Of a stretch of 64,000 nt of DNA, positions 51,867 through 63,523 are shown piece after piece. Source of the DNA: Deltaproteobacteria bacterium (GTDB lineage Bacteria > Desulfobacterota > Binatia > Binatales > Binataceae); contig JAJYYI010000017.1 of assembly GCA_021801125.1 (NCBI GenBank), positions 97,095 through 161,094 on the forward strand. Reading direction: 5' to 3'. Each line of letters begins with the position of its first letter. The stretch's first letter is position 1. The notes beneath the pieces are model-generated. The model was not told where the DNA came from, made no database searches, and saw nothing but the letters and a program-made list of their open reading frames with translations. A program made the position numbers and the translations under genes.

Positions 51867-53111
51867 TTAGCGCCGAACATCCTTCGAGCCAGCCGCACGG
51901 CGCGCTTCCGCCGGCGTGAGAATCAGCCTTGGAACTTCCTGGCCCCGTCTGGCCGCGTCCGCCGCTACCGCGCTCACACCGGCCTGAACCCATCGCTGGA
52001 AAAGCGGCACGCGCCTAACGTCGGCTCCTTGCGCGAGCATCTCGGCCGCCGCGACGGCCCATTGCGCCGCCTCGCTGCGGTTGGCGCGTATCAGATAGTA
52101 CGCGCTGTCTTCGAGGTAGCGCCTGGCGGCGGCTCTCCTTTCGTCTCTTAGGAGGTGCTCCAGCGCGCGTTCAAGGATTTGCGCTATCCGATCCTGTTGC
52201 TGCACGCCGCTCAGGACGAGCGGGCTTTGCCGCACCCGCTCGATTTCCTCGGCAAAGGACTCAAGCTCGTCCTTGGGAGGGATGAAGGCCGCCATCACCG
52301 GTTCGTCCAGAAGCGCTGGCGCTGGTGTTACGTCAAGCGCGCCGGCCAACTCTTGATACACCGGATGTTCGATATGAGGGGGCACAGCTCCGGCAACGAA
52401 CTCCGCGCGCACCTGCAGGAACTTTCCCACTGCGGCGCGCTCGGTCTCCGCAGTTCGTCGATAGGCCTCGCAAAGGATGAAATCGGCGAGCTTCGCGGCC
52501 GCGTCAACCAACCGCATGCCCGACTCCCGTTCAACCTCGGCGCGCTCTTCACGAAGCTGGCGGCGCGAAAGTCTGCTCGACATCATCGCGCGCAGGCCGC
52601 GTCTTTCGGAGACGATGCCCCAAAGCCGGCGCACCCCGCCTTCTGGCTGCTCTTTTAACAGCCACACGATGCGCTCGCCGTTGGCATCAAAGGGCGAAAG
52701 CATCGCGGAAAGCCCTGAATATTCGTCAGAGCGTACCGCCCGTGCCAGCTGGCCTTCAATTGTCGCAACCGGTTGCGCCGGGCCGGGGCGATCAGGTGAC
52801 GGCGTCCCCGCGCCAAACGGCGACGTTTCGTGCCGCACACCGTGCTGGCGCAGCTTGAACAAGGCGCGCTTGGCGGCGCGGCGGGTCGCACCGTGAGCCG
52901 CCCCAGCGATCTCGTTTAGCAATTTCGCTGCGCTATCTGACGGTATATCGCCCAGGACTGTGGCCACCACCAAGTCCGAGGCTTTGCCGGTTTCGCGGAT
53001 CTCACGAAGTCGCGCGACCGCCGCTTCGGGCGCAGCGCCGGGGTCGGCTCCTTGCCGCTTGAGCTCGGCCGCAAGAGCAACTGCTTTCTGGTCGGGCTCT
53101 ATCGGATCCAC
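51867..53111 (-). CDS. Unknown 414-residue helical protein
   Basis: I do not recognise the family. The GTG frame gives an Ala/Arg/Glu-rich, almost wholly helical protein with no signal peptide or membrane segment. The N-terminal third (VARLREIRETGKASDLVVATVLGDIPSDSAAKLLNEIAG, TRRAAKRALFKLRQHG) looks like HEAT-type helical repeats. The middle has a charged stretch (MSSRLSRRQLREERAEVERESGM) and the C-terminal third resembles TPR/HEAT-like pairs (ILERALEHLLRDERRAAARRYLEDSAYYLIR, ALEHLL). Consistent codon pattern over 1.2 kb and isolation on its strand argue for a real gene. A cytoplasmic scaffold role is only a guess. Confidence 0.75.
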   Translation of the reverse strand: MDPIEPDQKAVALAAELKRQGADPGAAPEAAVARLREIRETGKASDLVVATVLGDIPSDSAAKLLNEIAGAAHGATRRAAKRALFKLRQHGVRHETSPFGAGTPSPDRPGPAQPVATIEGQLARAVRSDEYSGLSAMLSPFDANGERIVWLLKEQPEGGVRRLWGIVSERRGLRAMMSSRLSRRQLREERAEVERESGMRLVDAAAKLADFILCEAYRRTAETERAAVGKFLQVRAEFVAGAVPPHIEHPVYQELAGALDVTPAPALLDEPVMAAFIPPKDELESFAEEIERVRQSPLVLSGVQQQDRIAQILERALEHLLRDERRAAARRYLEDSAYYLIRANRSEAAQWAVAAAEMLAQGADVRRVPLFQRWVQAGVSAVAADAARRGQEVPRLILTPAEARRAAGSKDVRR

Positions 53112-53418
53112 TTAAATTAAATCTCGCTAGTTGGCATGGTCATAAAGGCTCGCGCATGCGAAAAATCCTAAGCATATTTCGCCCGCTCGGCTGGCGGGCG
53201 GCTCGCGAGCGCCAACGAACGCAACCTAAACTACCCGCTCCCGCGCTGATTTTAGCGAATCGGCGAAGCGAATCGCGCTACGAGGACAACGCCGTTCACG
53301 GCCTCGCCGCTGTCTGATTGTCAACTTTTTTGCCTCGCGCCGCAATCGCTATTAGACGAAGCACCGGTCATTTTTTAAGAAGTAACCACGCCCGCGGGCG
53401 CGGCAAAAAAGGGCAAGG
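53112..53418. other. spacer between two minus-strand genes
   Basis: 307 bases. Contains GC hairpins CGCCCGC/GCGGGCG (53180..53200) and a CGCCCG/CGGGCG palindrome (near 53389), plus short T- and A-runs, but none forms a textbook terminator in the minus direction. No gene seen. Confidence 0.4.
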
Positions 53419-54426
53419 CTAATAGCCGAGGGCGATATTCACCTGATTCAACAGGGGCTCGCCGGCGACGAAGCGGCGTAGATTTTCTGCCAAAAGCTCG
53501 CACGCCCGCTCAACGTAGCCGCGGAATGAACCGGCGATATGCGGCGTCAGGATGGCGTGCTCGAATTCCCAAAGCGGACTCTCCGGTTCTAACGGTTCGC
53601 GCTCAAAGACGTCGAGGCCGACGCCACCTAAACGCCCTTCGCGCAGCGCCGCGATCATCGCCTCTTGGTCGATCACGTCGCCGCGTCCAACGTTGACCAG
53701 ATAGGCGCCCGCTTTTATAGCTGTGAATTCGCGTGCGCCGATAAAATGCCGCGTATGGGGAGTTTGCGGCAGCGTCACCACAACGAAATCGCTCCGCGCG
53801 AGCATCTCAGCCCGTTCTTCGGGGCCGAAAAATTGCTCGGGTAGCAACCCCTGCGGGTCTCCCGTCCCGGCTAGAGACCAACCCGTGTCGGTATGCTGTT
53901 GGGGCACCCGCTTGAGCGCGAGAACCCTCATTCCAAAAGCCTGCGCCAACCGAGCGATCTCGCGACCGAGCGAGCCGTATCCCACGATTCCAATCGTCGC
54001 CCCGCGCAGCTCGCGAACGTTGTCCATGAACGGCTGACGCCTAAGCCAGGTGCGGTTTGACTGAGCGCGGGCGGTCAGGTGAAACCGATGAACGTACGTC
54101 AGAATTGAGCCGAGCGTGTACTGAGCGATCGCCGCGGAGTGGATGCCGCTGCTCGTGGTAACCAGCAGGGACCGATACTCAGACGGCTCCTTCATAACCT
54201 GGTCGGCGCCGGCGGTCAACAGATGAATCCATCGAAGGCGCGGCGATAGCCTGCCGACGTTTTCAGGGACGCGAAACGTCATCAGCACCTCGCATCCGGC
54301 GCGCACCATCGCGGTCATCTCCTCCACCGAGCCGCATTGCCGGTCGGCAACCTCGGCGCCGGGCGCGGCGGCGAGCAGGAGCTTCCGTTGAGCGGGCGTG
54401 AGCGCCACCGTTGAGACGATTTTCAT
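53419..54426 (-). CDS. D-2-hydroxyacid dehydrogenase (NAD-dependent)
   Basis: 335 residues from the ATG at 54426 (AGGAG five bases upstream; frame open to 54555). The D-isomer-specific 2-hydroxyacid dehydrogenase fold is complete: VPENVGRLSPRLRWIHLLTAGADQV, LRGATIGIVGYGSLGREIARLAQAFGMRVLALKR (NAD-binding GxGxxG), LVNVGRGDVIDQEAMIAALREGRLGGVGLDVFEREPLEPESPLWEFEHAILTPHIAGSF. That covers the catalytic Arg, Glu and His. Substrate unknown (glyoxylate/hydroxypyruvate-type or other 2-ketoacid). Near the acyl-CoA block but separated by the unknown gene. Confidence 0.93.
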   Translation of the reverse strand: MKIVSTVALTPAQRKLLLAAAPGAEVADRQCGSVEEMTAMVRAGCEVLMTFRVPENVGRLSPRLRWIHLLTAGADQVMKEPSEYRSLLVTTSSGIHSAAIAQYTLGSILTYVHRFHLTARAQSNRTWLRRQPFMDNVRELRGATIGIVGYGSLGREIARLAQAFGMRVLALKRVPQQHTDTGWSLAGTGDPQGLLPEQFFGPEERAEMLARSDFVVVTLPQTPHTRHFIGAREFTAIKAGAYLVNVGRGDVIDQEAMIAALREGRLGGVGLDVFEREPLEPESPLWEFEHAILTPHIAGSFRGYVERACELLAENLRRFVAGEPLLNQVNIALGY

Positions 54427-54829
54427 ACCGCACTCCTGACGCCCTGGATGTGCATCCGCTAGCCCTTCGCCCGACCGCAAGCGAGCCTCCTTGCGCGCGC
54501 CTTGTCGGGCATCAGGGGCAATGTTTATACTGATAGCGACGCACTTCGCTGGCAAGACGGAGGGTACGAGCTAGGATCGCCGGCAAAGGTGATTTCGATT
54601 TGGCACGTAAAGTTTTTGCAAAACAGGACGCTTTTTTATTGGCCTCCAAATGCTCGGGTCAAACCAGGCGCTCGCAATGCACTGGCGTGAATCAGCGATG
54701 GCCTTGACCTATCCGCGCCGGACATTTCCCGGCTAAACTTACCGACGATCTTTCGCGACTTCGGGCGATCTTTGAATCGCACCGGTCGGAGTTCGACGTC
54801 TGCTGCGGGAAGCGGCACCACGTATAAAA
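54427..54829. other. divergent promoter region before mfd
   Basis: 403 bases between the dehydrogenase start and the mfd start. A mildly AT-rich patch (54590-54660) may hold promoters for one or both directions. No operator or RNA gene identified. Confidence 0.4.
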
Positions 54830-57800
54830 TTGCGCAGAAGTATCAGAGAAGCGGTAGAAGAGCTTAAGGCTCGGCTGGAACGGGCCGAAACGCGGCGTTT
54901 TTCGATAAGCGGCCTCAAGGGAGCGGCTTTCGCCCTGCTGGCACGTGAGGCGGTGCTCGCGCTCGAGCGGCCGATTCTCGCCGTCACCCCGAGCGTGCGC
55001 GAGGCCGAGACCCTGGCCGGCGAAATCGCTCTATTCATGGGCGAGAGTCCGGAAACCGAGGCCCTGCAGCGCACGATACATCTTCTGCCCGGTTGGGAGA
55101 CCGCCCCGCTCGCACAGGTTTCCCCTTCGGTGGATACCCAGGCCACGCAGTTCGCCGTGCTTCTCGCGCTGTTGCGCGGACGTCGTCCGCTGGTAGTCAC
55201 TTCCGTCGAAGCGGTGATGACCAAGACGCTGCCGCGGTCGAATTTCACGGCCTCGCTGATGCGGATTTCATCGGGCGACCGGATTGACCTGGAAGTGCTG
55301 CTAGAGGCTCTGGCGGAGGCCGGATATCAACGCGCGCCGCAGGTTGAGGAGCTTGGCGACCTCAGCGTGCGCGGCGGTATCGTCGACGTCTTCTCGCCGG
55401 CGCATACGCGGCCCTTCCGACTCGAACTCGACGGCGAAACGGTGGCCTCGCTGCGCAGCTTCGACCTCGCCACCCAACGCTCGCAGGCGCGGATCGAGGA
55501 AGTTCTCGTAACGCCGGCGCGCTACGTTCCCGCCAAAGCTCTTAAGCAGCGCAAACTTCATGACCGCGTCGGGATGCGCGCGGCCGAGATCGGCATGCTC
55601 AGGAAAGAGCTTGCGGAAATCAACGAAGCCCTGGAGAACGGCCTGCTGTTCCCCGGCGCGGAGCTTCTGCTGCCGTACGTTTACCCGGCCGGACTGGATT
55701 CGCTTTTCGCTTACCTGCCCGAGGATACCTTGGTCTGGATGCATGAGGCGGGGCGCGTGATGGCCGAGGCGCAAAAATTTGCCGAGCGCGTCGCGCAGGA
55801 GGCGCAGCGCTGCCAAGGTGTGCCGGCCTTTTATCCCAAACCGGAGTTGTTGTACCTCTCCCCCGCCGAGTTAGAGCAGGCGCTGGACCGCCTACCGACG
55901 GTCCAGGTTAACTCGTTGATCACGGTCGCGGCGCCGCGCGAGGGCTACGCCACGCCGGTCGAGGTTGCATGCAAACCCAGCCTCAAGCTCACCGATGCAA
56001 CCGAGGAGAGCCGCAAAGTACCGTCGTTCGCGCCGCTGGTCGCCGAACTGCAGCAGATTCAGCGAGCGCAGGGTCGCGCGGTAATGGTGGTCGAAGGGCA
56101 AAACCAAGCCGCGCGGCTGCGCCGCCATCTTGAGGCTTACGATATAAATGTCAACACCAATCTTCTACGCTTCAGCGACCTTTTCGACCTTGCCGACTGC
56201 CGCCCGGTAATTTTGTGCGGCGAGATCGGCGCCGGCTGCGCCCTAGAGCTGGACGGCATCTATATTTATAGTGAGGAGGATCTTTTCGGCGAACCGCGAG
56301 TTCGTCGGCGCGCTCGCCCTTCCACAAAGGGGCTTCTCACCAGCCTGACCGAGCTGACGCCCGGCACTCACGTGGTTCATCTGGATCACGGGATCGGGAT
56401 CTACCGCGGTTTGACCCATCTGAAGGTCAGCGACGCCGAGGGCGATTTCTTGAACATTGCGTACGCCGACGACAACACGCTCTACGTGCCCGTTGAGCGA
56501 ATCAACCTGGTGCAGCGTTATGTCGGGGGCGACGGCAATCAGCCCAAGCTCGACCGCCTCGGCAGCGGCTCATGGGAAAAGGTCAAGCGCCGAACCAAGC
56601 AGGCGCTGCTCGCGATGGCGGCCGAGCTGTTGGAGGTGCACGCTGCGCGCGAGGTCGAGGAGGGCTATACCTTCGCGCCACCGTCGGGCAACGAGTACGA
56701 AGCCTTCGTGAACCGGTTCGAGTTCGAGGAAACGCCCGATCAGCAGGCGGCGATCGACGACGTGATTGCCGATTTGACCAGAGCCAAGCCGATGGACCGC
56801 CTGATTTGCGGCGACGCGGGCTTTGGCAAGACCGAGGTTGCGCTGCGGGCGGCCTTTATTGCCGCGATGGAGGGCTTGCAGGTCGCGATGCTTGCGCCGA
56901 CCACGGTGCTTGCTCAGCAGCATTTCAACAACTTCGTCAAGCGGTTCAAAGGCTTCCCAGTGCAAATCGGGATGTTGTCGCGATTCGTCAGTCCCAAGGA
57001 AACCAAGGCCGTGCTCGAAGACCTCAAGAGCGGGCGACTCGATATCGTGGTGGGAACTCATCGCCTGCTGCAAAGCGACGTTCAGTTCAAGCGACTGGGT
57101 CTGCTGATCATCGATGAAGAACAGCGTTTCGGCGTGCGGCACAAAGAGCGAATCAAGAAGATGCGCAAGCTGGTCGACGTGCTGACCCTGGCCGCCACGC
57201 CAATTCCGCGCACGCTGCAAATGGCGATGATCGGGATCCGCGACCTTTCGGTGATACAGACGCCGCCGATCGACCGCCAGGCCGTGCGCACGTTCGTCGC
57301 TCACTTCGACGACGGCCTGATTCGCGAAGCGGTGCTGCGAGAATTGAACCGCGGCGGGCAGGTGTTCTTCGTTCACAACCGCGTGGAGAACATACACTTT
57401 ATCGCGCGCCATCTGCGCTCCTTGCTGCCCGAAGCGAAGATCGCTGTGGCCCACGGACAGATGGCCGAGGATGAACTCGAGCAGATAATGAGCGACTTCG
57501 TGGCCAATAAGGTCAATCTGCTCGTGTGCTCCGCGATAATTGAATCCGGCCTCGATATTCCGAACGCAAATACGATCATCATTAACCGCGCTGATCATTT
57601 CGGCCTGTCCCAACTTTACCAATTGCGCGGGCGCGTCGGCCGGTCGCGCAACAAGGCTTATGCTTATCTCTTGATCCCCGGCGAGCATCTGATCACGCGC
57701 GAAGCCAAACGCAGAATCGAGCTTTTTTGCGATCTGGACGAACTCGGCAGCGGCTTCAAGGTTGCCCTGCACGACCTCGAATTGCGCGGAGCCGGCAATT

Positions 57801-58405
57801 TGCTCGGCAGCGAGCAGTCTGGAAATGTCGCGGCGGTTGGGTTCGAATTGTACATGGAGATGCTCGAGCAGGCGGTCAACGAATTGCGCGGGAGGCCGTC
57901 GCGCGCCGAAGTCGAGCCGGAGCTTCAACTTGGCGTGCCCGCTTATATCCCGCAGGCCTTTGTCGCGAATGAAAGCGAACGCCTAGTGATCTACCGGCGC
58001 CTGGCCCGCGCCGAGTCCGCTGAGGAACTGGACGAGTTGCGCGCGGAAATGCGCGACCGTTTCGGTCCGCTGCCGACGCTGGTCGAAAATCTGGTGCGCG
58101 TAATGAATCTGCGCCGGCGCATGCGGGTGCTGATGATCGTGAGCGCCCACACGCGACGGGGTACAATCGAATTCAGGTTTCATCAGCTGGCGCCCGTCGA
58201 TGGCGAGCGCTTGGCGGCCTTCGTGAACAGCAACCGGCGCCGCCTGCGGCTGACACCGGATTTGAAGCTAAGCGCGCAGGTCGAAAATCGGAGCTATGAA
58301 GGGCTCTTCGACGAGCTGGAAACGCTGCTCGACGCGGTTGAGCGCTGCACTACCGCCTCGACTGTCGAGAAGCCGGCCAACGGAGACCGCGGCTATTTAC
58401 ACTAG
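54830..58405 (+). CDS. mfd: Transcription-repair coupling factor Mfd
   Basis: ATP-driven translocase that removes RNA polymerase stalled at DNA damage and recruits UvrA. 1191 residues, the usual length, from a TTG start. The UvrB-homology module comes first (ILAVTPSVREAETLAGEI, HLLPGWETAPLAQVSPS), then the RNA-polymerase-interacting domain (GTHVVHLDHGIGIYRGL, about residue 512). The RecG-like motor follows with Walker A GDAGFGKTEVALRAAF (~660), DEEQRFGVRHKERIK (~760), TLAATPIPRTLQMAM and the GRVGRS helicase motif VI, then the C-terminal autoinhibitory TRCF domain. It leads a compact operon that ends with uvrA, its functional partner. Confidence 0.97.
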   Translation: MRRSIREAVEELKARLERAETRRFSISGLKGAAFALLAREAVLALERPILAVTPSVREAETLAGEIALFMGESPETEALQRTIHLLPGWETAPLAQVSPSVDTQATQFAVLLALLRGRRPLVVTSVEAVMTKTLPRSNFTASLMRISSGDRIDLEVLLEALAEAGYQRAPQVEELGDLSVRGGIVDVFSPAHTRPFRLELDGETVASLRSFDLATQRSQARIEEVLVTPARYVPAKALKQRKLHDRVGMRAAEIGMLRKELAEINEALENGLLFPGAELLLPYVYPAGLDSLFAYLPEDTLVWMHEAGRVMAEAQKFAERVAQEAQRCQGVPAFYPKPELLYLSPAELEQALDRLPTVQVNSLITVAAPREGYATPVEVACKPSLKLTDATEESRKVPSFAPLVAELQQIQRAQGRAVMVVEGQNQAARLRRHLEAYDINVNTNLLRFSDLFDLADCRPVILCGEIGAGCALELDGIYIYSEEDLFGEPRVRRRARPSTKGLLTSLTELTPGTHVVHLDHGIGIYRGLTHLKVSDAEGDFLNIAYADDNTLYVPVERINLVQRYVGGDGNQPKLDRLGSGSWEKVKRRTKQALLAMAAELLEVHAAREVEEGYTFAPPSGNEYEAFVNRFEFEETPDQQAAIDDVIADLTRAKPMDRLICGDAGFGKTEVALRAAFIAAMEGLQVAMLAPTTVLAQQHFNNFVKRFKGFPVQIGMLSRFVSPKETKAVLEDLKSGRLDIVVGTHRLLQSDVQFKRLGLLIIDEEQRFGVRHKERIKKMRKLVDVLTLAATPIPRTLQMAMIGIRDLSVIQTPPIDRQAVRTFVAHFDDGLIREAVLRELNRGGQVFFVHNRVENIHFIARHLRSLLPEAKIAVAHGQMAEDELEQIMSDFVANKVNLLVCSAIIESGLDIPNANTIIINRADHFGLSQLYQLRGRVGRSRNKAYAYLLIPGEHLITREAKRRIELFCDLDELGSGFKVALHDLELRGAGNLLGSEQSGNVAAVGFELYMEMLEQAVNELRGRPSRAEVEPELQLGVPAYIPQAFVANESERLVIYRRLARAESAEELDELRAEMRDRFGPLPTLVENLVRVMNLRRRMRVLMIVSAHTRRGTIEFRFHQLAPVDGERLAAFVNSNRRRLRLTPDLKLSAQVENRSYEGLFDELETLLDAVERCTTASTVEKPANGDRGYLH

Positions 58406-58433
58406 CGCGCGCATACTCGCAGGAGGACACGCA

Positions 58434-59531
58434 GTGAAAGCATGCCTGTCGGGCGCCTGCCACGAAGCGTGGCGACGGCTCGCCGCCATCGCGGAAAGCG
58501 CTGGTAAAACCAGTCCGCGCCTGCCACATTCGACACGCGGCGCCTGTGCTCAAATCAGGCGCGACGCTGCGCGAAGTTTCCTGTTCGCAGTCATCGCGAG
58601 TGCGTTGCCGCTTTGGTGCGGCCCGCTGCCAGCGCGGGCCCAGGAGGTAGTGGACCGCGTGGTCGCCAGCGTGGACGGTGAACCGATTACCACGCAGGAC
58701 GTCCGAGAATACGCGCGCAGACGCGGGGTCAATCTGCCGCCCAATGTCGACGAAAAGTCGGCGGCCTTTCAGCAAGCGCTGCACGGGACGATCGATGAGC
58801 GATTGTTCGAGGAAGAGCTTAAAAGCGTAAGCGGCGAAGTCGATGACGCCATGGTCGATCGCTACATAAAAAACGTCAACATGCAGAATCACGTCAGCGA
58901 CAAAGAGCTGCAGGACGCGCTGCGCGCCAACAAGGTCAGCTACGAAGAATTTCGCAGACGAGCGCGGGAGCAGGTCGAGCGGATGGTGTTAATCCAGCGT
59001 GAGGTGCGCCAAAAGATAACCATTCCTCAAGACCAGATTGAGGCGTACTACAAAAGCCACCAGCCGGAATTCATGGTCAAAGAGGAACGCTATCGAATCG
59101 CGCAGATCCTAATCGCTACCGATGACCGCAGCTCGCAGGACCAGATCTCCCGCGCCCGCAGCCGGGCGCTCCTGATACGCAAACGCCTGTTGGAGGGACA
59201 GAACTTCGCCGATCTCGCACAGAAGTTTTCGGACGATCCCTCCAAAAACAGCGGCGGCGATCTCGGTTGGTTTAAACCTAACGAGCTGCTCGACGAGGTA
59301 AGACAGGCGGTCATTAACCTCAAGGTCGGCGAAGTTTCTCAAGTCGTGCAAACCTCGCACGGTTTTCACATTCTCAAGCTTGAGGACCATGAAAAACCCG
59401 GCCTGCGCTCGCTTATCGAGGTCAAGGACGAGATAGAGAACAAGTTGATCATGGACCGACTCGAGTCCGAATTCAGACGCTGGCTGCGCGACGACTTGGC
59501 TAAGAAGCATGTGGTGGAATCGAACCTCTGA
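58434..59531 (+). CDS. surA: SurA-like periplasmic peptidyl-prolyl isomerase/chaperone
   Basis: 365 residues from a GTG at 58434, selected for its AGGAGG ribosome site; the frame is open back into mfd. Long N-terminus, then export segment FLFAVIASALPLWCGPLPARAQ. SurA-N-type chaperone domain: VVDRVVASVDGEPITTQDVREYARRRG, RLFEEELKSVSGEVDDAMVDRYIKN, YEEFRRRAREQVERMVLIQREVRQKI. One parvulin (PPIC) domain (about 217-320): RYRIAQILIATDD, LLEGQNFADLAQKFSDDPSKNSGGDLGWFKPNEL, VQTSHGFHILKL. It assists outer-membrane protein folding. Follows mfd by 28 bases, 12 bases before pdxA (surA-pdxA is a classic neighbour pair). Confidence 0.92.
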   Translation: MKACLSGACHEAWRRLAAIAESAGKTSPRLPHSTRGACAQIRRDAARSFLFAVIASALPLWCGPLPARAQEVVDRVVASVDGEPITTQDVREYARRRGVNLPPNVDEKSAAFQQALHGTIDERLFEEELKSVSGEVDDAMVDRYIKNVNMQNHVSDKELQDALRANKVSYEEFRRRAREQVERMVLIQREVRQKITIPQDQIEAYYKSHQPEFMVKEERYRIAQILIATDDRSSQDQISRARSRALLIRKRLLEGQNFADLAQKFSDDPSKNSGGDLGWFKPNELLDEVRQAVINLKVGEVSQVVQTSHGFHILKLEDHEKPGLRSLIEVKDEIENKLIMDRLESEFRRWLRDDLAKKHVVESNL

Positions 59532-59543
59532 AGGTGGCGCAAG

Positions 59544-60608
59544 GTGAACAAGACTCGGTCTGTTGCGCTCGGAAGCGGCGGCGCTCCTCTCGTCATCAGC
59601 ATGGGCGATCCGGCCGGCATCGGGCCCGAGATAATTCTTAAGGCGTGCGCGGTCCTGGCACGCCGGGAAGCTTGCCCAAACCTCTTGGTGGTCGGCGACT
59701 TCGGCACGATACGCGCGGCGGCGGCAAAATTGAGCGGCGTTCCCGAGCCATTTCGCTGGCGCAAGGGCGAGCCGTTTTGCGCGCCGCGCCGAGGCCTGGC
59801 TGTCTTGGAAGCAAGCGAGCTTCCCGAGGCTGCAAGGCGGCCCGGAGAACCGACGGTCGAGGGCGGACAGGCTGCTTACGACTATATCCTGACGGCGGCG
59901 AGGATGGTCCTTGAGCACGAGGCAAGCGGATTGATAACGGCTCCCATCAGCAAGCACTGGCTCAACCTCGCCGGACATCACTTCGCGGGCCACTCGGAAC
60001 TCTTGGCCGAGCTTGGCGGCGTGAAAACATGGCGCATGATGTTCGTCGGTGAACAGCTCAAGGTCGCCCTCGTGACAGTTCACATCGGGCTTGCCAAGGT
60101 TCCGGCGGCTCTAACGTGTGACGGCGTCTTCCATACCATCGCGCTTCTGTCCGAACATCTGCGCCTGCATTTGGGAATCACGACGCCGCGGGTGGTCGTG
60201 CTCGGTTTGAATCCGCATGCCGGCGAGGACGGGCTTTTCGGCGACGAAGAGATTCGCGTTATCGCGCCGGCCGTCGAGCGCGCAAGACGCGCCGGATTCA
60301 ACGTTCGAGGTCCCGTTCCCCCGGACAGCGCGTTCGCCCGGCCGACCGGAACATTTGAATTCGACGGTGCGGTCGCGATGTACCACGATCAGGGATTGCT
60401 GCCCATAAAGACGTTGGAATTTGATCGCGCCATCAACGTCACCTTGGGCTTACCCTTTGTGCGCACCTCACCCGACCACGGAACCGCTTTCGACATCGCC
60501 GGTCGCAACCAGGCCAATCCGACGAGCATCATTGCCGCCATTGATTACGCCTGGCGCGCCAGCGCCGCCACAAGCACGCCCGAAGGGCGGCGCACCCCTA
60601 CCGGCTAG
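59544..60608 (+). CDS. pdxA: 4-hydroxythreonine-4-phosphate dehydrogenase
   Basis: NAD-dependent enzyme of the DXP-dependent vitamin B6 pathway. 354 residues; GTG start with AAGG upstream. Signature regions are [44 protein letters not shown] (with the metal-ligand His), [43 protein letters not shown] (second His), [33 protein letters not shown] (third His) and [24 protein letters not shown]-type end. All metal ligands look intact. Between surA and uvrA with gaps of 12 and 10 bases. Confidence 0.96.
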   Translation: MNKTRSVALGSGGAPLVISMGDPAGIGPEIILKACAVLARREACPNLLVVGDFGTIRAAAAKLSGVPEPFRWRKGEPFCAPRRGLAVLEASELPEAARRPGEPTVEGGQAAYDYILTAARMVLEHEASGLITAPISKHWLNLAGHHFAGHSELLAELGGVKTWRMMFVGEQLKVALVTVHIGLAKVPAALTCDGVFHTIALLSEHLRLHLGITTPRVVVLGLNPHAGEDGLFGDEEIRVIAPAVERARRAGFNVRGPVPPDSAFARPTGTFEFDGAVAMYHDQGLLPIKTLEFDRAINVTLGLPFVRTSPDHGTAFDIAGRNQANPTSIIAAIDYAWRASAATSTPEGRRTPTG

Positions 60609-60618
60609 GACGCGCAAC

Positions 60619-63444
<2,826 letters not shown>

Positions 63445-63483
63445 GGCCCGCCGTCAACGGCGGTCTGCGCCAAGCGCCGCGCC

Positions 63484-63523
63484 GCCGGTTCAGCGCGCGC
63501 CGAACAACGCGCGCTGAACCGGC
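63484..63523. repeat. 16-bp perfect stem at the uvrA/DUF488 junction
   Basis: Arms GCCGGTTCAGCGCGCG (63484..63499) and 63508..63523 with an eight-base loop. It covers the last codons of the convergent DUF488 gene. No T-run on either side. It may block read-through from both sides or serve as an RNA 3'-end protector. A smaller hairpin CCGCCGT/ACGGCGG sits just upstream near 63450. Confidence 0.55.

Noticed and set aside
53180-53200. GC hairpin considered as terminator for the D-2-hydroxyacid dehydrogenase gene
   Set aside because: Too far from the stop and not followed by a T-run on the minus strand.
56570-57928. Long (452-codon) minus-strand open frame
   Set aside because: It lies entirely opposite mfd, whose conserved motifs are intact; a typical shadow frame of GC-rich coding DNA.
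59109-60083. Long (324-codon) minus-strand open frame opposite surA/pdxA
   Set aside because: Both plus-strand genes are clear; the reverse product is His/Ala/Leu-rich without domain features.
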